Positions 34,467 to 43,385 of a stretch of DNA of 64,000 bases are shown here, piece after piece; position 1 is the stretch's first letter, and each line of letters opens with the position of its first letter. The stretch comes from Candidatus Stoquefichus sp. SB1 (GTDB taxonomy: Bacteria; Bacillota_I; Bacilli_A; Erysipelotrichales; Coprobacillaceae). Made by a program: the position numbers and the translations under genes. Under the pieces are notes generated by a model. It did not search any database and was not told the DNA's origin. It saw only the letters and a list, made by a program, of their open reading frames with translations. Location: positions 555,747 to 619,746 of the forward strand of contig NZ_LN852694.1 of NCBI RefSeq assembly GCF_001244545.1. The letters run 5' to 3'.

Positions 34467-36366
34467 AGATAGAAGGCAACTTTTTATGAGAAGATTCATT
34501 TTAGTGTTAATTGATGCTATCAGTGTTGTTGTTGCTTTCTACGGTGCACTAGCCCTCTACTTTAATGGACCAATTGAGTCAAGATTTATCCAGGGGTCGT
34601 TACCACTAGCAATGGTATTGCTTGCTGTCAGTCTTGGCTTATTTGCTGTTATGAAACTTTATTCAAGTTTATGGCAATTTGCGTCTATCACTGAATTGAT
34701 GAATATTGTTATTGCAACTGCTTCTAGTACAATTGTCAATATACTGATTTGTGAATTGAGTGGATTTAATCCCCCTGAAAGTACATACTTTATTTATTTT
34801 ATGATTGTGACAATGATTACTGGGGGAACTCGATTTGGTTATCGTTTCTTAAGGTTATATGCCAGTCGTCATCATTGGTTTGGGCGAAGTGATACACCTA
34901 AGTCACGTGTTATGGTCATTGGAGCTGGTTCGGCTGGTGAAAAGATTTTAAGAGAAATATTAGTGTCTTCTCGATTGAATAGAGAAATTATTTGTTTTAT
35001 TGATGATGATCCTAATAAAATGTCAAGATCTATTCATGGTGTTCCAGTTGTAGGAAATCGTTATTCTATTATTGAAAATGTTCAAAAATATAAAATAGAT
35101 GAGATTTTTGTAGCATTACCATCAATTGATGATAAGCAAGTTTCTGAAATTCTTAATATTTGTAAGGAAACAAAATGTAAATTGAAGAAATTACCAGGTA
35201 TGTATCAATTTATTTCAGGTGAAATTATCTTAAATAAATTAAAAGATGTAGAGATTCAGGATTTACTTGGGAGAGATCCAATTCGTGTGAATCTAGATGA
35301 AATTATGTCTTATGTAAGAGATAGAGTTATCATGGTAACTGGTGGTGGCGGTTCTATTGGTAGTGAGTTGTGTAGACAAATTGCAGAAAGAGGACCAAGA
35401 CAATTAATTATTGTAGATATCTATGAAAATAATGCTTATGATATTCAATTAGAATTAAAGCGAAAATACCCTAAGCTGGATTTGGAAGTCATGATTGCTT
35501 CAGTTAGAGATAGTAATAAGGTGAATGAATTGTTTGCTCAGTTCCATCCAGATATTGTCTATCATGCTGCGGCTCACAAGCATGTTCCTTTGATGGAAGA
35601 TGCACCACATGAAGCTATTAAGAATAATGTATTTGGAACATTAAATGTGGTTAGAGCATGTGATCGTTATTCAGTTAAGAAATTTATTTTGATTTCGACT
35701 GATAAAGCAGTCAATCCAACAAATATTATGGGAGCATCTAAGCGTCTTTGTGAAATGGTTGTTCAAACCTATGATAAATTATCAAAGACTGAATATGTTG
35801 CAGTCAGATTTGGAAATGTATTAGGATCTAATGGATCAGTTATTCCACTTTTTAAAAAGCAGATTCAAAATGGGGGACCAGTCACTGTAACCCATCCAGA
35901 TATTATTAGATATTTTATGACAATCCCTGAAGCAGTTTCACTTGTTTTACAAGCTGGAGCGTATGCTAAAGGTGGCGAAATCTTTATTTTAGATATGGGT
36001 GAGCCTGTAAAAATTGTTGATATGGCTAGAAATTTAATAAAGCTTTCTGGTTATGAACCAGATGTTGATATTAAAATAGAGTTTACAGGATTAAGACCTG
36101 GAGAAAAACTTTATGAAGAGATGTTAATGAAAGAAGAAGGATTACGCACAACTCCTAATAAGCTGATTCATATAGGACAACCTATTGATATTAATACAGA
36201 TCAATTTTTAAAAGAACTTGATGATTTGTATCAAATAGCGTATGATGAAGCAAGTGATATGAGAAGTGCAGTGAAACATCTTGTTCCAACATATCATTAT
36301 GAAAAAGAAAAACAAGGTGTGAAAAGAAAAGTAAAAGAACAAGCTGAAGAATCAGTACTTGTTTAG
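34453..36366 (+). CDS. Long-form nucleoside-diphosphate-sugar 4,6-dehydratase (CapD/PglF-like)
   Basis: The 637-residue protein has four N-terminal membrane segments (about 12-115), a first Rossmann-like domain with MVIGAGSAGEKILRE (about 155-169), and a second NAD-binding SDR domain starting TGGGGSIGSELC (about 297-308). The catalytic YxxxK is NIMGASK, with Met in place of Tyr, as in PglF/CapD/WbpM-type UDP-GlcNAc 4,6-dehydratases. It would make UDP-4-keto-6-deoxy-GlcNAc, the substrate for the DegT aminotransferase downstream. Expression is probably affected by the poly-G tract at its ribosome binding site. Confidence 0.93.
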   Translation: MNSIKDRRQLFMRRFILVLIDAISVVVAFYGALALYFNGPIESRFIQGSLPLAMVLLAVSLGLFAVMKLYSSLWQFASITELMNIVIATASSTIVNILICELSGFNPPESTYFIYFMIVTMITGGTRFGYRFLRLYASRHHWFGRSDTPKSRVMVIGAGSAGEKILREILVSSRLNREIICFIDDDPNKMSRSIHGVPVVGNRYSIIENVQKYKIDEIFVALPSIDDKQVSEILNICKETKCKLKKLPGMYQFISGEIILNKLKDVEIQDLLGRDPIRVNLDEIMSYVRDRVIMVTGGGGSIGSELCRQIAERGPRQLIIVDIYENNAYDIQLELKRKYPKLDLEVMIASVRDSNKVNELFAQFHPDIVYHAAAHKHVPLMEDAPHEAIKNNVFGTLNVVRACDRYSVKKFILISTDKAVNPTNIMGASKRLCEMVVQTYDKLSKTEYVAVRFGNVLGSNGSVIPLFKKQIQNGGPVTVTHPDIIRYFMTIPEAVSLVLQAGAYAKGGEIFILDMGEPVKIVDMARNLIKLSGYEPDVDIKIEFTGLRPGEKLYEEMLMKEEGLRTTPNKLIHIGQPIDINTDQFLKELDDLYQIAYDEASDMRSAVKHLVPTYHYEKEKQGVKRKVKEQAEESVLV

Positions 36367-36387
36367 TAAAAATGAAAAAGAATTGAC

Positions 36388-36421
36388 CTTGAGTAATCGT
36401 CGCGTGGTCGCGTTGCTCAAG
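36388..36421 (+). promoter_or_regulatory. GC-rich hairpin upstream of the LoaP-like gene
   Basis: CTTGAGTAA pairs with TTGCTCAAG (one G-U pair), and an inner CGCG-TGGT-CGCG stem-loop sits above a four-base bulge TCGT. It has no T tract, so it is not a terminator. It is unusually GC-rich for this region and lies between the dehydratase gene and loaP. LoaP-type antiterminators act through an RNA hairpin in the leader, so this is a candidate recognition element. A TATAAT (36430-36435) follows, without a convincing -35 box. Confidence 0.6.
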
Positions 36422-36504
36422 CAATTTGTTATAATCAAACTGAGTCGAAGTATGCCTGGATTTATATTTCGATGGGCGAAGCATATCCAAATGGAGGAAT
36501 GAAC

Positions 36505-37023
36505 GTGTATGACAATTGGTATGCCGTACAAGTAAAATGCGGTAGAGAAGATAAAATTGTAAGAGCTTGTGAGATCATTGTTGATCAGCATGCTTTAAAT
36601 GAATGCTTTATTCCTAGATGTAGAAGAATGAGGAAAATAAGAGGTCAATGGTATAATGTTGAAGAGATTCTTTTTAAAGGCTATGTCTTTATGATTACTG
36701 ATCATATTGATGCTTTATTTAATGAGTTGAAGAAAATTCCAGATTTAACAAAGTTGTTAGGTAATGATGGAAAAAACATTTATCCCATATATAAAGAAGA
36801 AGCGATGTTTTTGACAAGGTTTGGTGGTAATGAACATGTTGTTGAAATTTCTAGTGGTTATATTGAAGGAGATATGATACGTATTACTCATGGACCTTTG
36901 ATGGGGCAAGAAGGAAATATTGTAAAGATTGATAGGCATAAGCGAGTCGCTTATGTAGATGTTTCTTTGTTTGGACAAGTGACAACTGTTCAGGTTGGAC
37001 TTGAAATTATTAGTAAAACTTGA
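36505..37023 (+). CDS. LoaP/NusG-family transcription antiterminator
   Basis: The protein is about 172 residues from GTG 36505, which has GGAGG 7 bases upstream; the in-frame ATG 36499 touches that site and ATG 36472 is farther away. The NGN domain (NWYAVQVKCGREDKIV...FKGYVFMITD) is followed by a KOW domain (IEGDMIRITHGPLMGQEGNIVKIDRHKRVAYV). It is a specialised NusG paralogue of the LoaP/UpxY/RfaH kind, which rides on RNA polymerase and prevents termination in long polysaccharide or antibiotic operons. The terminator right after it and the 12-kb gene train behind support that role. Confidence 0.9.
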   Translation: MYDNWYAVQVKCGREDKIVRACEIIVDQHALNECFIPRCRRMRKIRGQWYNVEEILFKGYVFMITDHIDALFNELKKIPDLTKLLGNDGKNIYPIYKEEAMFLTRFGGNEHVVEISSGYIEGDMIRITHGPLMGQEGNIVKIDRHKRVAYVDVSLFGQVTTVQVGLEIISKT

Positions 37024-37035
37024 TGAGTTATATTG

Positions 37036-37067
37036 AAAGTTCATAGTGAAAGCTATGGCTTTTTTTA
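37036..37067 (+). terminator. Intrinsic terminator between loaP and the biosynthetic genes
   Basis: AAAGTTCATAG, TGAAAG, CTATGGCTTT and a run of seven T in total. It lies 12 bases after the loaP stop and before a train of co-oriented genes without a clear promoter of their own, so readthrough must be possible. Confidence 0.75.
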
Positions 37068-37101
37068 TATATAAAAATAAAGATTTAAAGGGGGAATTGT
37101 C

Positions 37102-38310
37102 ATGAATAAAATTTGTATCCCATTTTCACCACCTGATATGGGTGATAATGAGATAAATGAAGTTATAGGAACTTTAAAATCAGGATGGATTACAACTGGT
37201 CCTAAAGTCAAGGAATTCGAAAAGGAAATTGCTCAGTTCTGTCATACATCTCAAGCAGTATGTCTCAATAGTGCAACTGCCTGCATGGAAATGACTTTAA
37301 GACTGTTAGGTGTTGGCCCTGGTGATGAAGTCATTACATCTGCCTATACATATACTGCATCTTGCAGTGTTATCTGTCATGTTGGGGCAACGCCTGTTTT
37401 GGTTGATGTCAGCAAGGGTTCCTATGAAATGGATTATGATCAGCTGGCAGATAAGATAACGGATAGGACAAAGGTTATCATTCCCGTTGATTTGGCTGGT
37501 ATCATGTGTGATTATGATAGAATATTTGAAGTTGTTGAAGCAAGGAAAGACTTGTTTCATCCATCAAATCAGCTTCAGAAAGTATTTGGAAGAATTATTG
37601 TGATGGCAGATGCAGCTCATGCATTTGGAGCAGAAAGAAATAGAAAGATGTGTGGTGAGGTCGCAGACTTCACTTCTTTTAGTTTCCACGCAGTAAAGAA
37701 CCTAACAACTGCAGAAGGCGGAGCAGTTGTTTGGAGAGATATACCTGATATTGATAATGAATGGATATATCATCAGTATCAGCTGTTATCATTGCATGGT
37801 CAAACAAAGGATGCGCTTAATAAGACAAAGCTAGGAGCATGGGAATACGATATCATGTCACCATCCTATAAATGTAATATGACAGATATTATGGCAGGCA
37901 TAGGATTGGCACAGTTTGAGAGATATCCAGAACTATTAAGACGAAGAAAAGAGATTATATCTCAATATGATGTGGCATTTAAGCCATTGGGTATAGAGGT
38001 ACTCAATCATTATAGCGATGATCATCAATCAAGTGGACACCTGTATCTTACAAGAATTCCAGGATTAAATCCAGAACAGAGAAATCATATTATAGAGAAG
38101 ATGGCAGAGAAAGGCATAGCATGTAATGTACATTACAAGCCATTGCCATTATTAACAGCATATAAGAATCTTGGATTTGATATTAAGGACTATCCAAATG
38201 CCTATGACATGTATAAGAATGAGATTACATTGCCACTTCATACACATCTAAGCAATGAGGATGTAGAGTATATTATCCAGAACTTTAAGGAGATTCTTTC
38301 ATGCTTCTAA
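37102..38310 (+). CDS. DegT/DnrJ/EryC1-family sugar aminotransferase
   Basis: The 402-residue PLP-dependent enzyme begins with IPFSPPDMGDNEINEV and ends with NVHYKPLPLL, typical of sugar aminotransferases. The PLP-binding lysine is Lys199 in FSFHAVKNLTTAEGG. With the 4,6-dehydratase it should make a UDP-4-amino-4,6-dideoxy sugar (PglE/WbpE-like reaction). A ten-base overlap couples it to the sugar transferase gene. Base composition is clearly more GC-rich than the glycosyltransferases downstream. Confidence 0.92.
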   Translation: MNKICIPFSPPDMGDNEINEVIGTLKSGWITTGPKVKEFEKEIAQFCHTSQAVCLNSATACMEMTLRLLGVGPGDEVITSAYTYTASCSVICHVGATPVLVDVSKGSYEMDYDQLADKITDRTKVIIPVDLAGIMCDYDRIFEVVEARKDLFHPSNQLQKVFGRIIVMADAAHAFGAERNRKMCGEVADFTSFSFHAVKNLTTAEGGAVVWRDIPDIDNEWIYHQYQLLSLHGQTKDALNKTKLGAWEYDIMSPSYKCNMTDIMAGIGLAQFERYPELLRRRKEIISQYDVAFKPLGIEVLNHYSDDHQSSGHLYLTRIPGLNPEQRNHIIEKMAEKGIACNVHYKPLPLLTAYKNLGFDIKDYPNAYDMYKNEITLPLHTHLSNEDVEYIIQNFKEILSCF

Positions 38311-38993
38311 AGCCATGGGATGAATTACCTGAATATATGCAGACTGAAGAGGTCAGACCATACTATGAAAGTCTCAGGAGAAAGAAAGCGCAATTAGTAT
38401 TAAAACGATTATTTGATATTGTGGTTTCTTTCATACTGATTATTCTCCTGTCACCATTGATTCTCTTATTTTCTATATGGATTAAAGCGGATTCAAAAGG
38501 ACCAGTATTCTATAGACAGGAAAGAGTGACGCAGTATGGAAGAGTCTTTAGAATATATAAGTTTAGAACAATGGTAAGCAATGCTGATCAGATAGGCAAT
38601 CTTGTGACATCAAAAAATGATTCGAGGATTACAGGTGTGGGTGAAAAGATAAGGAAGTATAGGATAGATGAGATACCACAACTTTTCAATGTCTTTCTAG
38701 GTGATATGAGCTTTGTTGGGACAAGACCGGAAGTCAGGAAATATGTAGAGCAGTATACAAATGAAATGTATGCGACATTATTATTGCCAGCAGGAGTAAC
38801 TTCACTAGCCAGCATAGAGTTTAAGGACGAAGATGAGATTATTGAGAGATATGTAAGTCAGGGAAGAGAGACAAATGAAGTATATATCAATGAAGTATTG
38901 CCACTAAAGATGAAATACAATCTAGAGGCAATGACTTCTTTTTATTTTATAAAGGAAATCAGTGTAATGATAAACACTGTTGTGAGAGTGTAG
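38301..38993 (+). CDS. Initiating sugar transferase (undecaprenyl-phosphate glycosyl-1-phosphate transferase)
   Basis: The 230-residue protein is of the small PglC/monotopic type: one hydrophobic segment (about 36-55) and the sugar-transferase core VLKRLFDIVVSF, GPVFYRQERVTQYGRVFRIYKFRTM, KIRKYRIDEIPQLFNVFLGDMSFVGTRPE. It would transfer the first phospho-sugar, probably the aminodideoxy sugar made by the two preceding enzymes, to undecaprenyl phosphate. It overlaps the aminotransferase gene by ten bases and abuts the next glycosyltransferase. Confidence 0.94.
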   Translation: MLLKPWDELPEYMQTEEVRPYYESLRRKKAQLVLKRLFDIVVSFILIILLSPLILLFSIWIKADSKGPVFYRQERVTQYGRVFRIYKFRTMVSNADQIGNLVTSKNDSRITGVGEKIRKYRIDEIPQLFNVFLGDMSFVGTRPEVRKYVEQYTNEMYATLLLPAGVTSLASIEFKDEDEIIERYVSQGRETNEVYINEVLPLKMKYNLEAMTSFYFIKEISVMINTVVRV

Positions 38994-39002
38994 GTGGAAT
39001 TT

Positions 39003-40091
39003 TTGAAGAAGGTATTGGTATTAGCTAATTTTGATGATTTTTATAATACTCGTAAAGAAGTTATAGAAGAATTAATAAAAGAATATGAAGTAAATATTTG
39101 CTATCCATATGGTCCTAATGTTGATAAATTTAAGAGAATGGGATGTAAATATACAGATATTCAAATTGATAGAAGAGGAACAAATATTTTAAACGATATA
39201 AAATTATTAAGAAATTATAAAAGAATTTTATTGAATTATAAACCAGATATTGTATTGACATATAGTATTAAACCTAATGTATATGGTGGATATTGTTGTG
39301 CTAAGTATGGGATTCCATATCTTGCAAATATTACAGGATTAGGAACAGCGTTAGAAAATCCAGGATTACTTCAAAAATTAGCAATTATAATGCATAAGCT
39401 AGGGTTAAGAAAAGCAAATACGATTTTTGTACAAAATGAAGAAAATAGAGATTTTTTTATGGAAAAAAATATTTATTCTAACAAATTATGTTTAATACCT
39501 GGATCGGGAGTTAATACTGCTGAATTTAATTATTTAGAATATCCAACTGGTAATGAAAAACATTTTTTATATATAGCAAGAGTAATGAAAGAAAAAGGAA
39601 TCGATCAATATTTAGAAGCTGCTAAATTTATAAAAAAAAGATATCCAAACACTTTTTTTCATATTTTAGGATTCTGTGAGGAGGATTATAAATCTAAACT
39701 TAAATTATTAGAAGATGAAGGGATTATTCAATATCATGGATTAGTGAATGATGTAAGGAAGTTTCATAAAATCAGTTGTTGTACTATTCATCCATCTTAT
39801 TATCCAGAAGGAATGTCTAATGTACTATTAGAAGCGGCATCTTGTGGAAGGCCTGTTATAACAACAAATAGAAGTGGCTGTAAAGAAATTGTTGAAGATA
39901 ATGTAACAGGATTTATTTTTAAAAAAATGGATTCAAATGATTTAATTAATAAAATTCAGTTTTTTTTATCTAAGACTTATTTTCAGCAAAAGGAAATGGG
40001 TGTACTAGCTAGAAAGTATGTAGTAGATAATTTTGAAAGAAAAAAAGTAATTAAAATTTACATGGATATGATTAGGGAAAATATATTATGA
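39003..40091 (+). CDS. Family 4-type glycosyltransferase
   Basis: The protein is about 362 residues from TTG 39003, with AGGTGG 5 bases upstream; GTG 38994 in the same frame adds three residues but overlaps that site. It is a GT-B fold enzyme with an N-terminal KVLVLANFDDFYNTRKEV and the donor-binding half around FLYIARVMKEKGIDQYLEA and HPSYYPEGMSNVLLEAASCGRPVI (E-x7-E). It resembles PglA/galactosyltransferase-like enzymes of N-glycan and capsule loci. Its sugar is unknown. From here composition falls to about 25% GC. It overlaps the next gene by four bases. Confidence 0.9.
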   Translation: MKKVLVLANFDDFYNTRKEVIEELIKEYEVNICYPYGPNVDKFKRMGCKYTDIQIDRRGTNILNDIKLLRNYKRILLNYKPDIVLTYSIKPNVYGGYCCAKYGIPYLANITGLGTALENPGLLQKLAIIMHKLGLRKANTIFVQNEENRDFFMEKNIYSNKLCLIPGSGVNTAEFNYLEYPTGNEKHFLYIARVMKEKGIDQYLEAAKFIKKRYPNTFFHILGFCEEDYKSKLKLLEDEGIIQYHGLVNDVRKFHKISCCTIHPSYYPEGMSNVLLEAASCGRPVITTNRSGCKEIVEDNVTGFIFKKMDSNDLINKIQFFLSKTYFQQKEMGVLARKYVVDNFERKKVIKIYMDMIRENIL

Positions 40092-41188
40092 AATCAGAAA
40101 ATTATATTTTGATAACTGTGTTAGATAGCATATCAGAGACTAGCATGCCTCTAAATGAATTTGTCATTTATAGGCAAGAACATTATCAATCATCAAAACA
40201 AATTATTATTATATGTGATAAAGAAGGAGAGAGTACAGTACAAATACCTAGTAATATTGAATGTATATATGTAAATAGAAATACTAAATATATGAATAAA
40301 GTTATGAATGATATTTTAGCTCAATATCAATATAATATTATTGTTCATCTGCATCAATTAAGATCTGCTATCCTTTTTTATAAAGCAACATTTAGGATAA
40401 GGAGAAAGTTAAAAATAGTTTTTACAGTACACAGCACATTCCAAATGAGGAGCATAAAATATAAGTTATCTAGTATGTTATGTGCATTGTTATCAAATGT
40501 AACAATTTGTGTGAGTAATTCTTCATATTATTATTATTCTAATATTATAAAAAAAATCAAGAAAGAAAAAATATATGTTATTCAAAATGGAGTTGATACA
40601 GAAAGAATTGATAATATAGTTTTGAATTTAGGAGAAAAACAAGCAAATGAAATACCTTTAATTGTTAATGTTGGTAGAATTATACCGCTAAAAAATCAAC
40701 AATTATTAGTGAAAATATTTCCTAAATTAAATAAATGTAAAGTAGTACTTGTTGGTTCAGAGAATGATAATTATCAAGTACAAAAAATGATTTTAGATCT
40801 AGGATTACAAGATAAAATTATTATAACTGGATTGATACCAAGAAAAGATGTTTTTTTATTATTGAAGCAGGCTGATCTATTTATTTCTACTTCTAAAATT
40901 GAAGGATTGCCAATAAGTGTATTAGAGGCAATGTATGTAGGATTACCAGTTATTTTATCGGATATTTTACCACATCAAGAAATATTTAATGGTCAAGACA
41001 ATAATGATCTCCTACCTTTAAATGATGAAATTTTATGGATAAATAAAATAAATATGTATTTATCATTAACTAAACAAGAAATGTTAAAAAGAGGTCAGCA
41101 AAATAAACAAATAGCGCTAAAATATTTTTCACTTAAAGTCATGCATGAAGAATATAATAAATTATATTTAAAATTAATTAAAAAATGA
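40088..41188 (+). CDS. Family 4-type glycosyltransferase
   Basis: The 366-residue GT-B enzyme has a donor site IVNVGRIIPLKNQQLLVKIF and the retaining GT4 signature ISTSKIEGLPISVLEAMYVGLPVI with the E-x7-E pair. The N-terminal acceptor half is poorly conserved, as usual. An ATGA overlap with the preceding glycosyltransferase means coupled translation. Donor and acceptor cannot be told from the sequence. Codon use is strongly A/T-ending, like its neighbours to 46700. Confidence 0.9.
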   Translation: MKSENYILITVLDSISETSMPLNEFVIYRQEHYQSSKQIIIICDKEGESTVQIPSNIECIYVNRNTKYMNKVMNDILAQYQYNIIVHLHQLRSAILFYKATFRIRRKLKIVFTVHSTFQMRSIKYKLSSMLCALLSNVTICVSNSSYYYYSNIIKKIKKEKIYVIQNGVDTERIDNIVLNLGEKQANEIPLIVNVGRIIPLKNQQLLVKIFPKLNKCKVVLVGSENDNYQVQKMILDLGLQDKIIITGLIPRKDVFLLLKQADLFISTSKIEGLPISVLEAMYVGLPVILSDILPHQEIFNGQDNNDLLPLNDEILWINKINMYLSLTKQEMLKRGQQNKQIALKYFSLKVMHEEYNKLYLKLIKK

Positions 41189-41198
41189 TGGAGGATCT

Positions 41199-42665
41199 AT
41201 GCTAGAATCAATTAAGAAAATGTTAAATAATTTTGAAAAATATGATATACAATATTGTCATTGGAAAAGTAATGAACATATTGATGAAGCTTTAGAAGGA
41301 GATACAGATTTAGATATATTATTTTCATCAAATCAGCGAATATTACTCGAAAAGGTATTGGCAGAATCAGGATTAAAAAGATTTAGAGCAACACCACTTA
41401 TGCAGTATAATTCTATAGAGGATTATATAGGATTAGATTATAAAACAGGAAAAATCTGGCATTTACATTTGCATTATCGATTGAGTTTAGGTGAAAAACA
41501 TCTCAAAGGTTATACATTTCCCTGGGACAAAGATATTCTTGAAAGAAAAGAACTGTATGATAATAAAATATATTGCTCAAATCCATCAGATGAATTCTTA
41601 CTTCTTTTAATAAGAATTTCACTAAAATTGCGTTGGAGAGATTTTAATAGAAAGATATGTAGTGATGATATATGTGAAATAAAATGGCTAAGAGAAAAAA
41701 CATCCAATAAAGATGTTATAAATAAATCAAAATTATATCTTGATGAGAAGACTGTTAGAGAGATAAAAAAAATTTTAGTTACAGATATAAAACGATATAG
41801 ACAATTTTTCAAATTACAAAAATCTTTGAGAAAAAATTTAAAAAATTTCACAGGATATACAAGAAAGTCTTCTTATTTTACAAGAAGTAAAAGAGAAATA
41901 TTTTGGTTTTATGGTGGGATTCAAAGACGTTTAGGGTTGAATTCAGTCACTCCAACTAGAAGAATATCTCCAAAAGGAGGTGTGGTAGTTGTATTGTTAG
42001 GATGCGATGGTGCTGGTAAATCTACAACATTAAAAAATATAAAAAAGGAATTTAGTAAAAAAATAGATGTATATTGTGAGTATTTAGGTAGTGGTGATGG
42101 AAGAAGCATGTTGATAAGGAAGCCAATGAAATTAATAGCTAAAAAGATAGGGGGAAAAGGAGTAGGTACTTCTATAGACGATCAAACAAATGGAAAGCGT
42201 AAAAAAATTTTAAAACGAAATCTTTATCATTTATCGAGAATAATTTGGGCAATAACACTTGCATATGAGAAGAAAAAGAAATATAGGAAGATTAATAAAG
42301 CTAGAAATAATGGAATGTTAGTTCTAGTTGATAGATACCCTCAAACAGAATTTTCAAATTTTAGTGATGGACCTTTACTGAGCAGATATTTAAAAAAAGA
42401 AGGTATTATGAAAAAAATTGCCTTATGGGAATTAACTATCTATCAAGAATTTTACAAGAATCCACCTGAATTATTAGTGAAATTGGTAGTTCCTGTTGAA
42501 TTAGCAATACAAAGAAAACCAGAAATGACAAGAAAAGAAATTGAAAATAAAACTAATGCTATAAAACAGATGAATTTTAATACGAATGAAATAATAATAG
42601 ATACTTCAAAAGAAATGTTAGAAACAAAAAAAGAAGTGATGTCATGTATATGGGATTATATCTAG
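41199..42665 (+). CDS. Nucleotidyltransferase-like / thymidylate-kinase-like fusion protein
   Basis: The 488-residue protein has two parts. Residues about 1-200 resemble a nucleotidyltransferase-fold domain, with YCHWKSNEHIDEALEGDTDLDILF carrying the acidic D-x-D pair. Residues about 262-488 form a P-loop kinase related to thymidylate kinase, with VVLLGCDGAGKSTT and DRYPQTEF. Such two-domain proteins occur in polysaccharide loci and have been proposed to phosphorylate or nucleotidylate a sugar precursor, but no function is established for this one to my knowledge. GGAGG lies before the ATG. Confidence 0.78.
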   Translation: MLESIKKMLNNFEKYDIQYCHWKSNEHIDEALEGDTDLDILFSSNQRILLEKVLAESGLKRFRATPLMQYNSIEDYIGLDYKTGKIWHLHLHYRLSLGEKHLKGYTFPWDKDILERKELYDNKIYCSNPSDEFLLLLIRISLKLRWRDFNRKICSDDICEIKWLREKTSNKDVINKSKLYLDEKTVREIKKILVTDIKRYRQFFKLQKSLRKNLKNFTGYTRKSSYFTRSKREIFWFYGGIQRRLGLNSVTPTRRISPKGGVVVVLLGCDGAGKSTTLKNIKKEFSKKIDVYCEYLGSGDGRSMLIRKPMKLIAKKIGGKGVGTSIDDQTNGKRKKILKRNLYHLSRIIWAITLAYEKKKKYRKINKARNNGMLVLVDRYPQTEFSNFSDGPLLSRYLKKEGIMKKIALWELTIYQEFYKNPPELLVKLVVPVELAIQRKPEMTRKEIENKTNAIKQMNFNTNEIIIDTSKEMLETKKEVMSCIWDYI

Positions 42666-42689
42666 GAATAAAACAAGGAAATTAGAAGA

Positions 42690-43373
42690 ATGATCAATAG
42701 AAAAACAAATGTAAAAGTTATAGAATTATTTGGCTTCCCTGGTAGTGGGAAAAGTACTATTTCTAATAAATTAGTGGAAAATTTAAAAGCTAATAATATT
42801 ATAGTAGTTGCACCAAAAAGAACAATAGACAAAGAACTTAATAGTTTTAATAGATATTTTATTAAAATTATATTTTCATTAAAAGCACTTTTGATTTTTA
42901 ATATACAACTTAGATTTTTAATATATAAAATAATAAAAATGAATAACGGTATCACATTATTTAAACAGTTAATAAATGTATTATATACATTATCATTTTA
43001 TAATCAAAAGGATTTAATTGTTTTAGATGAAGGTATTATCCAAGCGCTTGTTTCAGCTTCGTATTGTCAACCAGATTCTGATGTAATTGAATTATTAAAT
43101 TGTCTTCCTCAGTTGGTAAAAGAACAATCTATATTTATATATGTTGAAATAGATAAAGATATATGTATTCAAAGAATACAAAATAGAGAAGATGGTAAAT
43201 CTAGATTGGATAAAATTAATGATCCAATTAAAATTAAAGAGCAATTAGAGCACATTGACCAGCAATTTAAAAAAATTCAAAAAAATATTGAATATTGTAG
43301 TATTGATAATTCATTTCAGTTAGCAGAGAATGAAATAAAAATATTATTAGAATTTTGTATAAGTAAATTATAG
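42690..43373 (+). CDS. P-loop kinase-like protein
   Basis: The 227-residue protein has a Walker A GFPGSGKST at 15-23 and a Walker B-like LIVLDEGIIQ at about 108-117. A lid-like segment (RIQNREDGKSRLDKIND) carries basic residues, as in adenylate/dTMP/shikimate-type kinases. No specific family is certain. It follows the nucleotidyltransferase-kinase fusion by 24 bases, and the two probably act on the same precursor. Composition is about 25% GC. Confidence 0.75.
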   Translation: MINRKTNVKVIELFGFPGSGKSTISNKLVENLKANNIIVVAPKRTIDKELNSFNRYFIKIIFSLKALLIFNIQLRFLIYKIIKMNNGITLFKQLINVLYTLSFYNQKDLIVLDEGIIQALVSASYCQPDSDVIELLNCLPQLVKEQSIFIYVEIDKDICIQRIQNREDGKSRLDKINDPIKIKEQLEHIDQQFKKIQKNIEYCSIDNSFQLAENEIKILLEFCISKL

Positions 43374-43385
43374 AGGAGGTTGAGA

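Noticed and set aside
36383..36435. Promoter directly upstream of loaP (TTGACC and TATAAT)
   Set aside because: The two boxes are 41 bases apart, far beyond a usable spacer, and no better -35 box is found near the TATAAT.
36191..36591. Minus-strand open frames over the dehydratase-loaP junction
   Set aside because: They are antisense to supported genes and the hairpin, with composition typical of shadow frames.
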